From Candidatus Goldiibacteriota bacterium (lineage in GTDB: Bacteria; Oederibacteriota; PGYV01; DSYL01), in contig JAGNJD010000012.1 of NCBI GenBank assembly GCA_018000835.1, positions 1 through 56,120 on the forward strand: a stretch of 56,120 nucleotides of DNA. The letters are read 5' to 3'. Each line of letters begins with the position of its first letter. Position 1 is the stretch's first letter. A program made the position numbers and the translations under genes. This document shows positions 44,529 to 52,373 of this stretch, piece after piece. Below the pieces are notes generated by a model. The model searched no databases. It saw nothing but the letters and a program-made list of their open reading frames with translations, and had not been told where the DNA came from.

Positions 44529-45245
44529 ATGGTTCAGATTGTTAAATTTACAATAAATGGAAAAGAGTGTTCGTCTGAAAAAGGTAAATTGCTGGTAGAT
44601 GCAGCAAAAGAAAATGGCATATACATTCCTACACTTTGTAATTATTCCGGAATACCCCCAAAAGGATCGTGCAGGATGTGTACTGTTTTAGTTAATGGCA
44701 GACCGGCAACGGCATGCACGACAAAAGTTGGCGAAAATCTAGATATAAAAACGTCAACTCCGGAACTGGAAGAATTCAGAAAAAAAGTTATTGAACTGCT
44801 TTTTGCGGAAGGTAATCATTTTTGTCCATCCTGTGAAAAAAGCGGTAATTGTGAACTACAGGCACTTGGATACAGATATAACATATTGGTTTCGGAATTT
44901 CAGTATCAGTTTCCCGTTAGACGCGTTGAAGCATGGCATCCAAAACTTATATTGGATCATAACAGATGCATATTGTGCAAAAGATGTATAAGGGGTATAA
45001 AAAACAGTTCAGGACAGTCAATATTTGCATATAACAGAAGAGCACAGCACGTTGAAATAATAATTGATAATGAAACATCCAGAAATATGAGTGATGAACT
45101 TGCCCAAAAAGCAATGGATATATGTCCCGTAGGTGCAATTCTTGTAAAAGAAAAAGGATTTTCAATACCCATTGGTAAAAGAAAATATGACCATAATGTA
45201 ATAGGTAGCGATATTGAAAAAAAACCGGAGGAGAAAAAATTATGA
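44529..45245 (+). CDS. hoxU: NAD-reducing hydrogenase subunit HoxU
   Basis: HoxU relays electrons between the hydrogenase and HoxF. This 238-residue protein has three cluster sites. The 2Fe-2S ferredoxin fold uses Cys37, 48, 51 and 63 (PTLCNYSG, GSCRMCTVLV, TACTTKV). The His-Cys 4Fe-4S site is NHFCPSCEKSGNCELQ (His97, Cys99, 102, 108), with the His-x-Cys spacing typical of HoxU rather than NuoG. A ferredoxin-like 4Fe-4S site follows in NRCILCKRC with DICPVGA. It corresponds to the N-terminal part of NuoG. The ATGA overlap with hoxY couples translation. Confidence 0.95.
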   Translation: MVQIVKFTINGKECSSEKGKLLVDAAKENGIYIPTLCNYSGIPPKGSCRMCTVLVNGRPATACTTKVGENLDIKTSTPELEEFRKKVIELLFAEGNHFCPSCEKSGNCELQALGYRYNILVSEFQYQFPVRRVEAWHPKLILDHNRCILCKRCIRGIKNSSGQSIFAYNRRAQHVEIIIDNETSRNMSDELAQKAMDICPVGAILVKEKGFSIPIGKRKYDHNVIGSDIEKKPEEKKL

Positions 45246-45799
45246 CAAACAGGAAAAAAATAATTGCAACGACGTCTCTCTGCGGCTGTTTTGGCTGCCA
45301 CATGTCGTTCCTTGACATAGACGAGCGTCTTATTGATTTAATAGAACTTGTTGAATTTAATAAATCGCCCATAAACGATATTAAAAAATTTACGAAACAT
45401 TGCGATATAGGAATCGTAGAAGGCGGATGTTCCAATGACGAAAATGTCCACATATTGAAAGAATTCAGAAAAAATTGTGATATTCTTGTATCTCTTGGCG
45501 AATGTGCCATTATGGGGGGCATTCCTGCCATGCGTAATGGGATTCCATTAAAAGAATGCCTTGAAGAAGCATATTTAAACGGTCCAACCGTAAAAGATGC
45601 AAATCCAAAAAAAATAATACCCAACGACGTAGACATACCTAAAATTTTGAATAAAGTTTACCCATGTCATGAAATAGTAAAAATTGATTATTTTTTACCG
45701 GGCTGTCCGCCAAGGGCTGATTTGATATGGAATGCATTATATGCACTCGTAACAGGGAGTGAATTAAAAATACCTTATGAAGTATTAAAATATGATTAA
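45242..45799 (+). CDS. hoxY: NAD-reducing [NiFe]-hydrogenase small subunit HoxY
   Basis: HoxY carries the proximal 4Fe-4S cluster next to the NiFe site. The 185-residue protein has no signal peptide and no extra cluster domain, as expected of the short Hox type. Ligands: Cys16 and Cys19 in CGCFGCHMS, the Cys of EGGCSND (another Cys in LGECAIMGG is also conserved) and the Cys of LPGCPPRAD. MSFLDIDERL after the first motif is typical of this subgroup. It overlaps hoxU by 4 bp and hoxH follows after 21 bp. Confidence 0.94.
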   Translation: MTNRKKIIATTSLCGCFGCHMSFLDIDERLIDLIELVEFNKSPINDIKKFTKHCDIGIVEGGCSNDENVHILKEFRKNCDILVSLGECAIMGGIPAMRNGIPLKECLEEAYLNGPTVKDANPKKIIPNDVDIPKILNKVYPCHEIVKIDYFLPGCPPRADLIWNALYALVTGSELKIPYEVLKYD

Positions 45800-45820
45800 A
45801 TTAAAAGAGGTGTAAATAAT

Positions 45821-47269
45821 ATGGCAAAAAAAATTGTAATTGAACCTGTAACCCGCGTAGAAGGACACGGAAAAGTAACAATAAATCTTGACGATAAAAA
45901 TAATGTTGTCCAGACGCGTTTTCATATCGTCGAATTCAGAGGCTTTGAACGTTTTGTAATAGGCAGACCTTATTGGGAAGTGCCTGTTTTAGTTCAGCGG
46001 TTGTGTGGCATTTGTCCTGTATCTCATCATCTTGCTGCTGCAAAAGCAATGGATGTTATTGTAGGTGCCGGAACCGGCGACGGTCTTACACCTGCTGGAG
46101 AAAAGATGCGCAGGCTTATGCATTATGGACAGATTTTCCAGTCACACTCATTGCATTTTTTTCATCTTGCTTCACCTGATTTGTTGTTCGGCTATGATGC
46201 TATTCCTGAAAAAAGAAACGTAATTAATATAGTCGTAGAAAATAAGGAACTGGCAAAACAGGCAGTTTTAATGAGAAAATTCGGCCAGGAAGTTATTTTA
46301 AGAACTGCAGGCAAAAAGATACATGGAACGGGTGCAATTCCAGGCGGCATTAATAAAAATTTAAGCATTAAGGAGCGGGATGAACTTTTAAAAGCACCAG
46401 ATCCATTAAACGCCGACATGATGATTACATGGGCTAAATCCGCAATTGATTTTTTTAAAAATTATTATGAAAAAAATAAAAGTTTTATTGATGATTTTTC
46501 AAAATTTCCATCCAACCATTTATCTCTGGTACGAAAAGACGGAGCCCTTGATTTGTATCATGGCGTTTTACGTGCGGTTGATTCAAATGGTAAAAAGATA
46601 TTAAACGACGTTGATTGTCAGGATTATCTGAATTACATAAGAGAGGAAGTCCGTCCATGGAGTTATATGAAATTTCCATACTTGAAAAATTTAGGACCGG
46701 AAAAAGGATGGTATAGGGTTGGCCCCTTGGCCCGTTTAAATACCGCTGATTTTATACCAACGCCGCTTGCCCAGGAAGAGTTTGAAAAATATAAAAGCAT
46801 AACGGGCAAAGTAAGCAATACCTGCATGCACACCCATTGGGCAAGATTGATAGAAACTTTACATGCGGCAGAAATGATAAAGGAATTGTTGGATGATCCG
46901 GATTTACAAAAAGACGATCTGGTTAGAAAAGGCAGAAAAACAAAAAGAGGAGTAGGTATAATTGAAGCCCCACGAGGGACTCTGTTCCATGATTATCAGA
47001 TAAATGACGATGACCAGATAGTAAAATGTAATTTAATAGTGTCGACGACAAATAATAATCAGCCGATGAACGAAACGGTAAATTACATTGCAAAAAAATT
47101 AATGACCGGGAAAACGGAAATTGACGAATCTTTGTTAAATGCGGTTGAAGTAGGAATAAGGGCATACGACCCATGTTTATCCTGCGCCACTCACGCTTAT
47201 GGACAAATGCCGCTGGAAATAACTCTTATTGATTCAATAGGAAACGTAATAGATAAAAAAAGTAAATGA
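45821..47269 (+). CDS. hoxH: NAD-reducing [NiFe]-hydrogenase large subunit HoxH
   Basis: HoxH holds the NiFe(CN)2CO centre that splits or makes H2. This 482-residue protein has RVEGHGK (12-18), the L1 motif RLCGICPVSHHLAAAKAMD with Cys62 and Cys65, and the L2 motif DPCLSCATH with Cys452 and Cys455. The L1 form CPVSHHLAAAKA is typical of group 3d bidirectional enzymes. After His458 a 24-residue extension (AYGQMPLEITL ... DKKSK) remains, to be cut off by the maturation protease encoded next. No Hyp genes are in this window. The enzyme should be soluble in the cytoplasm. Confidence 0.96.
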   Translation: MAKKIVIEPVTRVEGHGKVTINLDDKNNVVQTRFHIVEFRGFERFVIGRPYWEVPVLVQRLCGICPVSHHLAAAKAMDVIVGAGTGDGLTPAGEKMRRLMHYGQIFQSHSLHFFHLASPDLLFGYDAIPEKRNVINIVVENKELAKQAVLMRKFGQEVILRTAGKKIHGTGAIPGGINKNLSIKERDELLKAPDPLNADMMITWAKSAIDFFKNYYEKNKSFIDDFSKFPSNHLSLVRKDGALDLYHGVLRAVDSNGKKILNDVDCQDYLNYIREEVRPWSYMKFPYLKNLGPEKGWYRVGPLARLNTADFIPTPLAQEEFEKYKSITGKVSNTCMHTHWARLIETLHAAEMIKELLDDPDLQKDDLVRKGRKTKRGVGIIEAPRGTLFHDYQINDDDQIVKCNLIVSTTNNNQPMNETVNYIAKKLMTGKTEIDESLLNAVEVGIRAYDPCLSCATHAYGQMPLEITLIDSIGNVIDKKSK

Positions 47270-47718
47270 AAATACTTATTTATGGATATGGTAATCCTGG
47301 CAGACAGGATGATGGTGTGGGAAACTTTTTTGTAAATGAATTAAAAAAATGGGCTGAGAAAAAAAAAATAAAACACATATTTTTTGATTCAAATTATCAA
47401 TTAAATATAGAAGATTCTCTTGAAATAACCAAGTATGATTTAATAATATTTGTTGACGCTGCAAAAAACGTTAAAAACGGATATAATTTCAACCGCATTT
47501 ACCCTGAAAAAATCAACTTTTATACGATGCATAAAATTATGCCTGAAAATATTCTATTCCTGTCAAAGGAATTGTATAACAAAGAACCGGTTTGTTATCT
47601 ATTGACCATAAAAGGATATAAATGGGAAATAAATAAAACGCCTACAAAAAAAGCGATAAAAAATGTAAAATCATCTATGATTTACGTAAAAAAGTATATA
47701 AAAGCTCTGAAAAAATAA
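47266..47718 (+). CDS. hoxW: Hydrogenase maturation endopeptidase (HoxW type)
   Basis: This 150-residue protease cuts the C-terminal extension of the large subunit after nickel is inserted. It has the family motif GYGNPGRQDDGVG (residues 6-18), whose second Asp is a nickel ligand. The second ligand lies in IIFVDAA and the third is the His of YTMHKIMP. Its length is typical. It overlaps hoxH by 4 bp (ATGA), a fitting position for the HoxH-specific protease. It ends the operon. Confidence 0.88.
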   Translation: MKILIYGYGNPGRQDDGVGNFFVNELKKWAEKKKIKHIFFDSNYQLNIEDSLEITKYDLIIFVDAAKNVKNGYNFNRIYPEKINFYTMHKIMPENILFLSKELYNKEPVCYLLTIKGYKWEINKTPTKKAIKNVKSSMIYVKKYIKALKK

Positions 47719-47740
47719 AAAATTCATGAACGTCTGATTG

Positions 47741-47761
47741 CTGTCCGATAAACATAATGGA
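47741..47761 (-). repeat. Dispersed repeat terminus, copy D (fragment)
   Basis: CTGTCCGATAAACATAATGG matches the end of copy B read in reverse (CTGTCCGGTAAATTTAATGG) at 17 of 20, and shares the preceding ATTG with copy A. The other end is missing, so this is a relic. Confidence 0.4.
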
Positions 47762-47830
47762 CAAGAACATGAATGCCCGGATTGGATTTTGCAAAATTAT
47801 AAGATTTATCTGATTCATAAATTAAATTAA

Positions 47831-47859
47831 TTGACAATGAGTGATATTTATAGTAATAT
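47831..47859 (+). promoter_or_regulatory. Promoter of infC-rpmI-rplT
   Basis: TTGACA (47831-47836), 17-bp spacer, TAATAT (47854-47859). The start near 47866 leaves a structured leader of about 136 nt before infC. Confidence 0.65.
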
Positions 47860-47865
47860 TATGTG

Positions 47866-48001
47866 CAAAGAAAGAGGAAGCCAGGCTTCTCACCCTGGGG
47901 AGAATGATTGCTGCCCGGGTTAAAAATAATATTAAAACGAAGATGGCTTAAGCCATCTTTTTAAATTTTATACATTATATTTTAAATGGAGGTGATTCAA
48001 A
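47866..48001 (+). ncRNA. infC leader RNA with alternative hairpins (L20-leader-like)
   Basis: The leader is visibly G/C-richer than its surroundings. GAAGC-CAG-GCTTC (47877-47889) can form one hairpin. CCAGG (47881-47885) can pair instead with CCTGG (47893-47897), and TTCTC (47887-47891) with GAGAA (47899-47904), so the pairings exclude each other. A terminator-like hairpin follows at 47940. This is the layout of leaders through which ribosomal protein L20 or IF3 control the operon; which one acts here is not known. No ORF lies within it. Confidence 0.5.
47940..47962 (+). terminator. Intrinsic terminator (attenuator) before infC
   Basis: AAGATGGC-TTAA-GCCATCTT is a perfect 8-bp stem with a 4-nt loop followed by a run of T. 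It lies between the promoter and infC with no gene before it, so it must work as an attenuator rather than an end-of-operon terminator. Confidence 0.75.
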
Positions 48002-48529
48002 ATTTCGTTTAATGAACTTAGAGTTAATAATGAAATTCCTGCTAAAGAAGTAAGGGTTGTTGATGAAAATGGTAATTCGTTGGGAATAATGGCAACCGTA
48101 AATGCTCTGAAAATTGCGGATGATAAAGGGCTTGATTTGGTGGAAATATCCCCAACTGCCAATCCGCCGGTATGTAAATTGATGAATTACAGTAAATATA
48201 AATATGAACAGATAAAAAAAGAAAAAGTAGCAAAGAAAAAGCAGCACACGATCGTAGTTAAGGAAATTCAGATAAGGTTGAACATCAATATACATGATTT
48301 GGAAATAAAATTAAGGCATGCCATGGAATTCCTTGATAAATCACACCGTGTAAAATTCGTAATAAAGTTTCATGGTAGAGACGGCAGGAATGAATATAAG
48401 GAAACCAAAGGACAGGAAATATGCAAAAAAATAATTGAATATCTCGCAGGAAAAGGCGAAATGGAAAAAGAACCAGTAAGAGATGAACAATCAATTACTT
48501 TTTTGATGATGCCCTTAAAGAAAAAATAG
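48002..48529 (+). CDS. infC: Translation initiation factor IF-3, AUU start
   Basis: IF3 keeps ribosomal subunits apart and checks the start codon. The 175-residue protein begins SFNELRVNNEIPAKEVRVVDENGNSLGIMA, the classic IF3 N-terminus, and ends with the C-domain (KEIQIRLNINIHDLEIKLRHAMEFLDKSHRVKFVIKFHGR, read in parts). The first codon is ATT at 48002, 9 nt after GGAGG (47988-47992); no ATG or GTG is possible without losing conserved residues. An AUU start lets IF3 repress its own synthesis, as in E. coli. First gene of the infC-rpmI-rplT operon. Confidence 0.94.
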   Translation: MSFNELRVNNEIPAKEVRVVDENGNSLGIMATVNALKIADDKGLDLVEISPTANPPVCKLMNYSKYKYEQIKKEKVAKKKQHTIVVKEIQIRLNINIHDLEIKLRHAMEFLDKSHRVKFVIKFHGRDGRNEYKETKGQEICKKIIEYLAGKGEMEKEPVRDEQSITFLMMPLKKK

Positions 48530-48606
48530 GAATATTTCTTTTCCATCCTTTTATAAAACGACATTTTTTAATATATTATTATATTTATGTTTTAAAGGAG
48601 AACAAA

Positions 48607-48804
48607 ATGCCAAAAATTAAAACACATTCAGGTGCAAAAAAAAGATTCAGGAAAACGGCAACGGGCAGATGGAAATTCAAATCCCCGGGTCGCAGGCATC
48701 TTCTTTATCAGGAACCAAGTAAAATAAAAAGGCCAAAAAGGAAAAATGTATACGTTGGTTCTGATAGAAAAGATGCTATATCCAAAATGCTGCCTTATGC
48801 ATAA
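48607..48804 (+). CDS. rpmI: 50S ribosomal protein L35
   Basis: This 65-residue basic protein is a standard bL35: KIKTHSGAKKRFRKTATGRWKFKSPGRRHLL, then IKRPKRKNVYVGSDRKDAISKMLPYA. It follows infC after 77 bp and has AAAGGAG before the ATG. The infC-rpmI-rplT order is conserved across bacteria. Confidence 0.98.
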   Translation: MPKIKTHSGAKKRFRKTATGRWKFKSPGRRHLLYQEPSKIKRPKRKNVYVGSDRKDAISKMLPYA

Positions 48805-48829
48805 AATCATATAATCAGGAGGCAATAAA

Positions 48830-49198
48830 ATGTCACGAATAAAAAGAGGCGTTAATACAAAAAAGAAACACAAAAAATATATAAAACTTGCAAAAGGATT
48901 TTACGGTAGAAAGAAAAACGTCTATACCCGCGCGATGGAACAGGTGATGAAAGGATGGCAGGCGTCCTACGTTGGAAGAAAGGATAAAAAAAGAACTTTC
49001 AGACAAATATGGATAGTAAGAATAAATGCTGCCTGCAGACAAAACGGCATTTCTTATTCCCGTTTTATTGACGGTCTCCATAAAGCAAACATAGAATTAG
49101 ACAGGAAACAACTTGCAGAACTTGCAATAAACGATAATAATGCTTTTTCAAAACTCGTTGATATTGCAAAAGAAAACGTCGCAGTTGCTTCAAAATAA
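48830..49198 (+). CDS. rplT: 50S ribosomal protein L20
   Basis: This 122-residue protein is bL20, needed early in 50S assembly: SRIKRGVNTKKKHKKYIKLAKGFYGRKKNVY, RDRKKRTFRQLW-type motif (here RKDKKRTFRQIWIVRINAA) and SYSRFIDGLHKANIELDRKQLAELA. In many bacteria L20 binds the operon leader and represses it. The gene lies 25 bp after rpmI with an AGGAGG site. Confidence 0.98.
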   Translation: MSRIKRGVNTKKKHKKYIKLAKGFYGRKKNVYTRAMEQVMKGWQASYVGRKDKKRTFRQIWIVRINAACRQNGISYSRFIDGLHKANIELDRKQLAELAINDNNAFSKLVDIAKENVAVASK

Positions 49199-49214
49199 AA
49201 AGCAAGTGAGATAA

Positions 49215-51164
49215 ATGCCGGAACAATTACGTTCTATCCGCAGAAAAGTCGTTATTGAAAAAGAAAAATTAAAAAGAGACCTTGGCGCTGCTGCTTTATT
49301 TGCAACCGGTTATGGTAACGTTGGCTCATCCATTTATTATGGAATTGGCGCTACTGCCGTATATGCTCTTGGGGCAACGCCTCTTGCAATACTTATCGGA
49401 GGCATATTTTTCATTTTAACCGTCCTTACTTTTTCGGAAGCAACGACAATGATGCCTTATGCCGGTGGCACTGCTTTTTTCGCGAGAAGAGCGTTTAACG
49501 AATCCATAAGTTTTTTAACCGGCTGGATTGATTTACTGGCATACATAGCTACGATAGCAATTTCATCAATTACTGCTGCCTATTACCTTAGGTTTTTCAT
49601 ACCTTTTCTTGCAAAACCAATTCCCGTATCAATAGGCAGCGTTCATTTTTTTACGGACCCCAATGTATTTGCCATTTTTATTGCCGTTTTTTTTATTTTG
49701 ATATTGATGATAATAAACATCATTGGAATAAAGGAAGCAACCACTTTTAATATCATTTTTGCAATAATTGACATATTAACTCAGGGGTTAATAATAATTC
49801 TTGGTTTCGTATTTCTTCTTAATTTTGACCAAGTTGTTAAATATATATCCATGGGACCTGAATACTGGCCGAATTTTAAAAATTTCGTTTTTGCCATTGC
49901 AATATCAATGGTTTCATATACGGGCATTGAAACGATTGCACAAATGGCGGAAGAAACAGAAAATTATAAAGTTAAAATTCCAAGAGCATATATCTGGATG
50001 GCTGCTGTAGTAATCATAATGTCATTATGCATGCCAATAATTGCAATTTCTGCAATGCCGCCGCCTGTTCTTGTAAAGGACTGGCACACGGAAGCGATTG
50101 CAGGCATAGCTTTTTACATGCCGGAAATAAATGTTTTTGGACTTGTCATCAAATTAAATGTCATAATAGGAGCGTGGATTTCTTTTCTTGCTTTAACCAT
50201 ACTTTTAATGGCAACCAACGCAGGCATAATCGGTGCGTCCCGCCTTTCTTATTCAATGGGGCAATTCAGACAAATTCCGGATTTCCTTTTTAAACTTCAC
50301 AGGAAATATAACACTCCTTATGTTGCAATTATATTTTTTTCACTGATTTCCATAATACTGCTTTTTACGGGCATCTTTTTCAAGGGTATTTTTTTAAAAC
50401 TTGCAAATCTTTACAGTTTATCTTCTGTTTTTATTTTTACAATGGCACATCTGTCAGTAATTATGCTTCGCATAAAATCTCCGGATATGGAAAGACCATA
50501 TAAAATAAGAGGTAACGTAAAAATCAGATCAAGGGAGATTCCAATAAGTGCCGTTATCGGATTTATAGTAAATCTTGCCGTTTTGATCGTCCTTTTATTC
50601 GGCCAGATGTGGACCCGAATGGTCGTTCTCGCATGGCTTGTCGGAGGTTACGTATTTTATCTTATTTACAGGAAACAACACAAACTGCCGGTTCACGAAG
50701 AGGTTACCATAGAGAGAGTCGTTGAAGGTGCATATCAGCCGATAGATTTTTATGAAATAATAGTTCCAACAAAAGGTGACATAGAAGCATCAATGCTGCA
50801 GACTGCATGTAAAATTGCATTACGCGATAAATCAAGGATACTTGCCATTTATATAATTGAAGTTCCGATGACGTTGCCGGTGGATGCATCGCTGCCCATT
50901 GAAAAAGAAAAAGGTGAAAAAGCACTTGACCAGGCAGAAATGATAGCAAAAGAATATGACGTTCCGATTGAAACGAAACTTATCCAGGCTCGTTCTGCGG
51001 GAAAAGCAATAGTTGACGAAGCAATAAAAAGGAAAGCAGACCTTATATTACTTGGCCGGTCAGAAAAAAACAAGGCAACGGATATATTTTCCGGAAAAAC
51101 AATAGATTACGTTGCCAAGAATGCACCATGTAAGGTTTTAGTAAACATTTCAGAAAAAGTATAA
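49215..51164 (+). CDS. APC-superfamily amino-acid permease with C-terminal UspA domain
   Basis: This 649-residue protein has twelve membrane segments in about residues 20-490. APC features include GAAALFATGYGNVGSSIYYGIG in the first helix (the Gly-rich substrate-binding turn), FSEATTMMPYAGGTAFFARRAF and SYTGIETIAQMAEETENYK. Residues about 505-649 form a universal-stress-protein domain (YEIIVPTKGDIEASMLQTACKIA ... LILLGRSEKNKATDIFSGKTIDYVAKNAPCKVLV) with the G-2x-G-9x-G(S/T)-like nucleotide loop partly changed. Such fusions probably sense ATP or cAMP to gate transport. It sits 16 nt after rplT but is not part of the ribosomal function. Substrate unknown. Confidence 0.88.
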   Translation: MPEQLRSIRRKVVIEKEKLKRDLGAAALFATGYGNVGSSIYYGIGATAVYALGATPLAILIGGIFFILTVLTFSEATTMMPYAGGTAFFARRAFNESISFLTGWIDLLAYIATIAISSITAAYYLRFFIPFLAKPIPVSIGSVHFFTDPNVFAIFIAVFFILILMIINIIGIKEATTFNIIFAIIDILTQGLIIILGFVFLLNFDQVVKYISMGPEYWPNFKNFVFAIAISMVSYTGIETIAQMAEETENYKVKIPRAYIWMAAVVIIMSLCMPIIAISAMPPPVLVKDWHTEAIAGIAFYMPEINVFGLVIKLNVIIGAWISFLALTILLMATNAGIIGASRLSYSMGQFRQIPDFLFKLHRKYNTPYVAIIFFSLISIILLFTGIFFKGIFLKLANLYSLSSVFIFTMAHLSVIMLRIKSPDMERPYKIRGNVKIRSREIPISAVIGFIVNLAVLIVLLFGQMWTRMVVLAWLVGGYVFYLIYRKQHKLPVHEEVTIERVVEGAYQPIDFYEIIVPTKGDIEASMLQTACKIALRDKSRILAIYIIEVPMTLPVDASLPIEKEKGEKALDQAEMIAKEYDVPIETKLIQARSAGKAIVDEAIKRKADLILLGRSEKNKATDIFSGKTIDYVAKNAPCKVLVNISEKV

Positions 51165-51196
51165 AAATAAAAAATTATATACTGTTCGTATGACTC

Positions 51197-51260
51197 CTGT
51201 CCGGTAAAAAAAAAACATGGATTTTATATAATTTCTTTTAAATTATATGTTTTTATTATG
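51197..51260 (+). repeat. Dispersed repeat, copy C (left end only)
   Basis: The stretch starts CTGTCCGGTAAAAAAAAAAC, then ATGGATTTTATATAATTTC and TTTTAAATTATATG, matching the first ~60 bp of copies A and B. The ACCGGACAG end is absent before the lexA promoter at 51338, so the copy is truncated. The region 51261-51337 shows nothing recognisable. Confidence 0.5.
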
Positions 51261-51337
51261 GGCATCTATTAAGTTCATTTGACCAGTAATGGTACATTCC
51301 TTTCATCCTGATTAGCAAGCATTTCTTTATTTTTTAA

Positions 51338-51366
51338 TTGACATATTAGCACAAATGTGCTATATT
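51338..51366 (+). promoter_or_regulatory. Promoter of the lexA cassette
   Basis: TTGACA (51338-51343), 17-bp spacer, TATATT (51361-51366). The start is near 51373, leaving a leader of about 50 nt with AAAAGGA ahead of the ATG at 51423. Confidence 0.75.
51347..51362. promoter_or_regulatory. LexA operator (SOS box)
   Basis: TAGCACAAATGTGCTA is a palindrome with perfect 7-bp arms (TAGCACA/TGTGCTA) and a 2-bp centre. It fills the spacer between the -35 and -10 boxes and touches the -10, the place expected for autorepression by LexA. The core GCAC-N4-GTGC resembles the Fibrobacter LexA box (TGCNCN4GTGCA) rather than the E. coli or Bacillus types. Confidence 0.75.
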
Positions 51367-51422
51367 GTAGTGGAATGATAAATTATTATTTTTACATTAA
51401 ATAAAAAAGGACGAAATGAAAC

Positions 51423-52004
51423 ATGGAATTACATGGCAGGACAAAAAAAATACTGGAGATATTAAAAATCTGGCAGCAGGAATACAATTATCCGCCGACT
51501 TTACGTGAGATTGCAAAAGAGAGCGGATTAAAGTCAACGTGGACTGTCAGGTATCATCTTAAAAAACTGGCAGACTATGGATACGTAAACATAAAAAAGA
51601 ATTTATCAAGGGGTATAGAGTTAACCAACGGTTACGGTATTCCGGTTTTAGGCAAAATAAGTGCGGGTAAGCCGATAGAAGCCATGGAAAACGTAGAAAA
51701 ATACATAAATAACGTTTCGGATTTATTCGGGTCAAAGGACGTTTTTGGTCTGCGAATTCAGGGCGATAGCATGATAGGCGCAGGCATATTTGATGGCGAT
51801 ACCGTAATTATTAGAAAACAACAGTGTGCAGAAAACGGTGAAATAATTGCAGCACTTATTGAAAACGAGGCAACCGTTAAGAGATTTTATAAGGATAAAA
51901 ATTACGTTAAACTCGTTGCTGAAAATTCAAAATATACCCCCATAGTTTCGCGCGATATAAAGATAATAGGAAAGGTAATAGGCGTAATAAGAAAAATAAC
52001 GTAA
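51423..52004 (+). CDS. lexA: SOS repressor LexA
   Basis: LexA represses DNA-damage genes until RecA filaments make it cut itself. The 193-residue protein has an N-terminal winged helix (ILEILKIWQQEYNYPPTLREIAKESGLKSTWTVRYHLKKL, read in parts, residues 10-50) and the S24 peptidase domain. The self-cleavage bond is Ala81-Gly82 (LGKISAGKP), the nucleophile Ser116 (QGDSM) and the general base Lys153 (ATVKRFY). Residues of the recognition helix (STWTVRYHL) differ from E. coli, in line with the different operator. Its own promoter carries the palindrome at 51347. The next two genes appear to be co-transcribed. Confidence 0.96.
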   Translation: MELHGRTKKILEILKIWQQEYNYPPTLREIAKESGLKSTWTVRYHLKKLADYGYVNIKKNLSRGIELTNGYGIPVLGKISAGKPIEAMENVEKYINNVSDLFGSKDVFGLRIQGDSMIGAGIFDGDTVIIRKQQCAENGEIIAALIENEATVKRFYKDKNYVKLVAENSKYTPIVSRDIKIIGKVIGVIRKIT

Positions 52005-52112
52005 GATTAACGTTTAGGTTAAAGTCATAAAATATTGTGAATTATATAAAACAGGCGGCAGGAGTTTTACTCTGAAAGACCACAAAAATAAATTTAAGAG
52101 CGTGTTAAAATC

Positions 52113-52361
52113 ATGAGCACGACAGAAATAAAAGAAAAAATAAAAACAGGCGTTGTTTTTATAAATGGAAACGCCATCCCAAGATGGTTTGAATGGCGTA
52201 ATAAAAAAATGGACGTAAAAAGAATCACGTATAAATGGCAGACGGTTAAAGGCGACAGCGTTTTGCTGCATTTTTCCGTTGAATGCAGCAGTGGTTTATA
52301 CGAACTTTCGTATAATCAAAAAACAATGGACTGGATGCTTGAGCAGGCCGCTTTTGATTAA
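52113..52361 (+). CDS. Small protein of unknown function between lexA and dinB
   Basis: This 82-residue protein has no signal peptide, membrane helix or Cys cluster. Its N-terminal third is VVFINGNAIPRWFEWRNKKMDVKRITYKWQ and the rest looks like beta strands (DSVLLHFSVECSSGLYELSYNQKTMDWMLEQAAF). The Trp-rich, strand-rich pattern (KWQTVKGDSVLLHFSV ... YELSYN) suggests a small barrel. Position between lexA and dinB, 12 bp before dinB, points to the SOS response. The ribosome site is weak (AAGAG). Short proteins next to dinB occur in other phyla, but I cannot name the family. Confidence 0.6.
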   Translation: MSTTEIKEKIKTGVVFINGNAIPRWFEWRNKKMDVKRITYKWQTVKGDSVLLHFSVECSSGLYELSYNQKTMDWMLEQAAFD

Positions 52362-52373
52362 AGAGGTTTTAAT

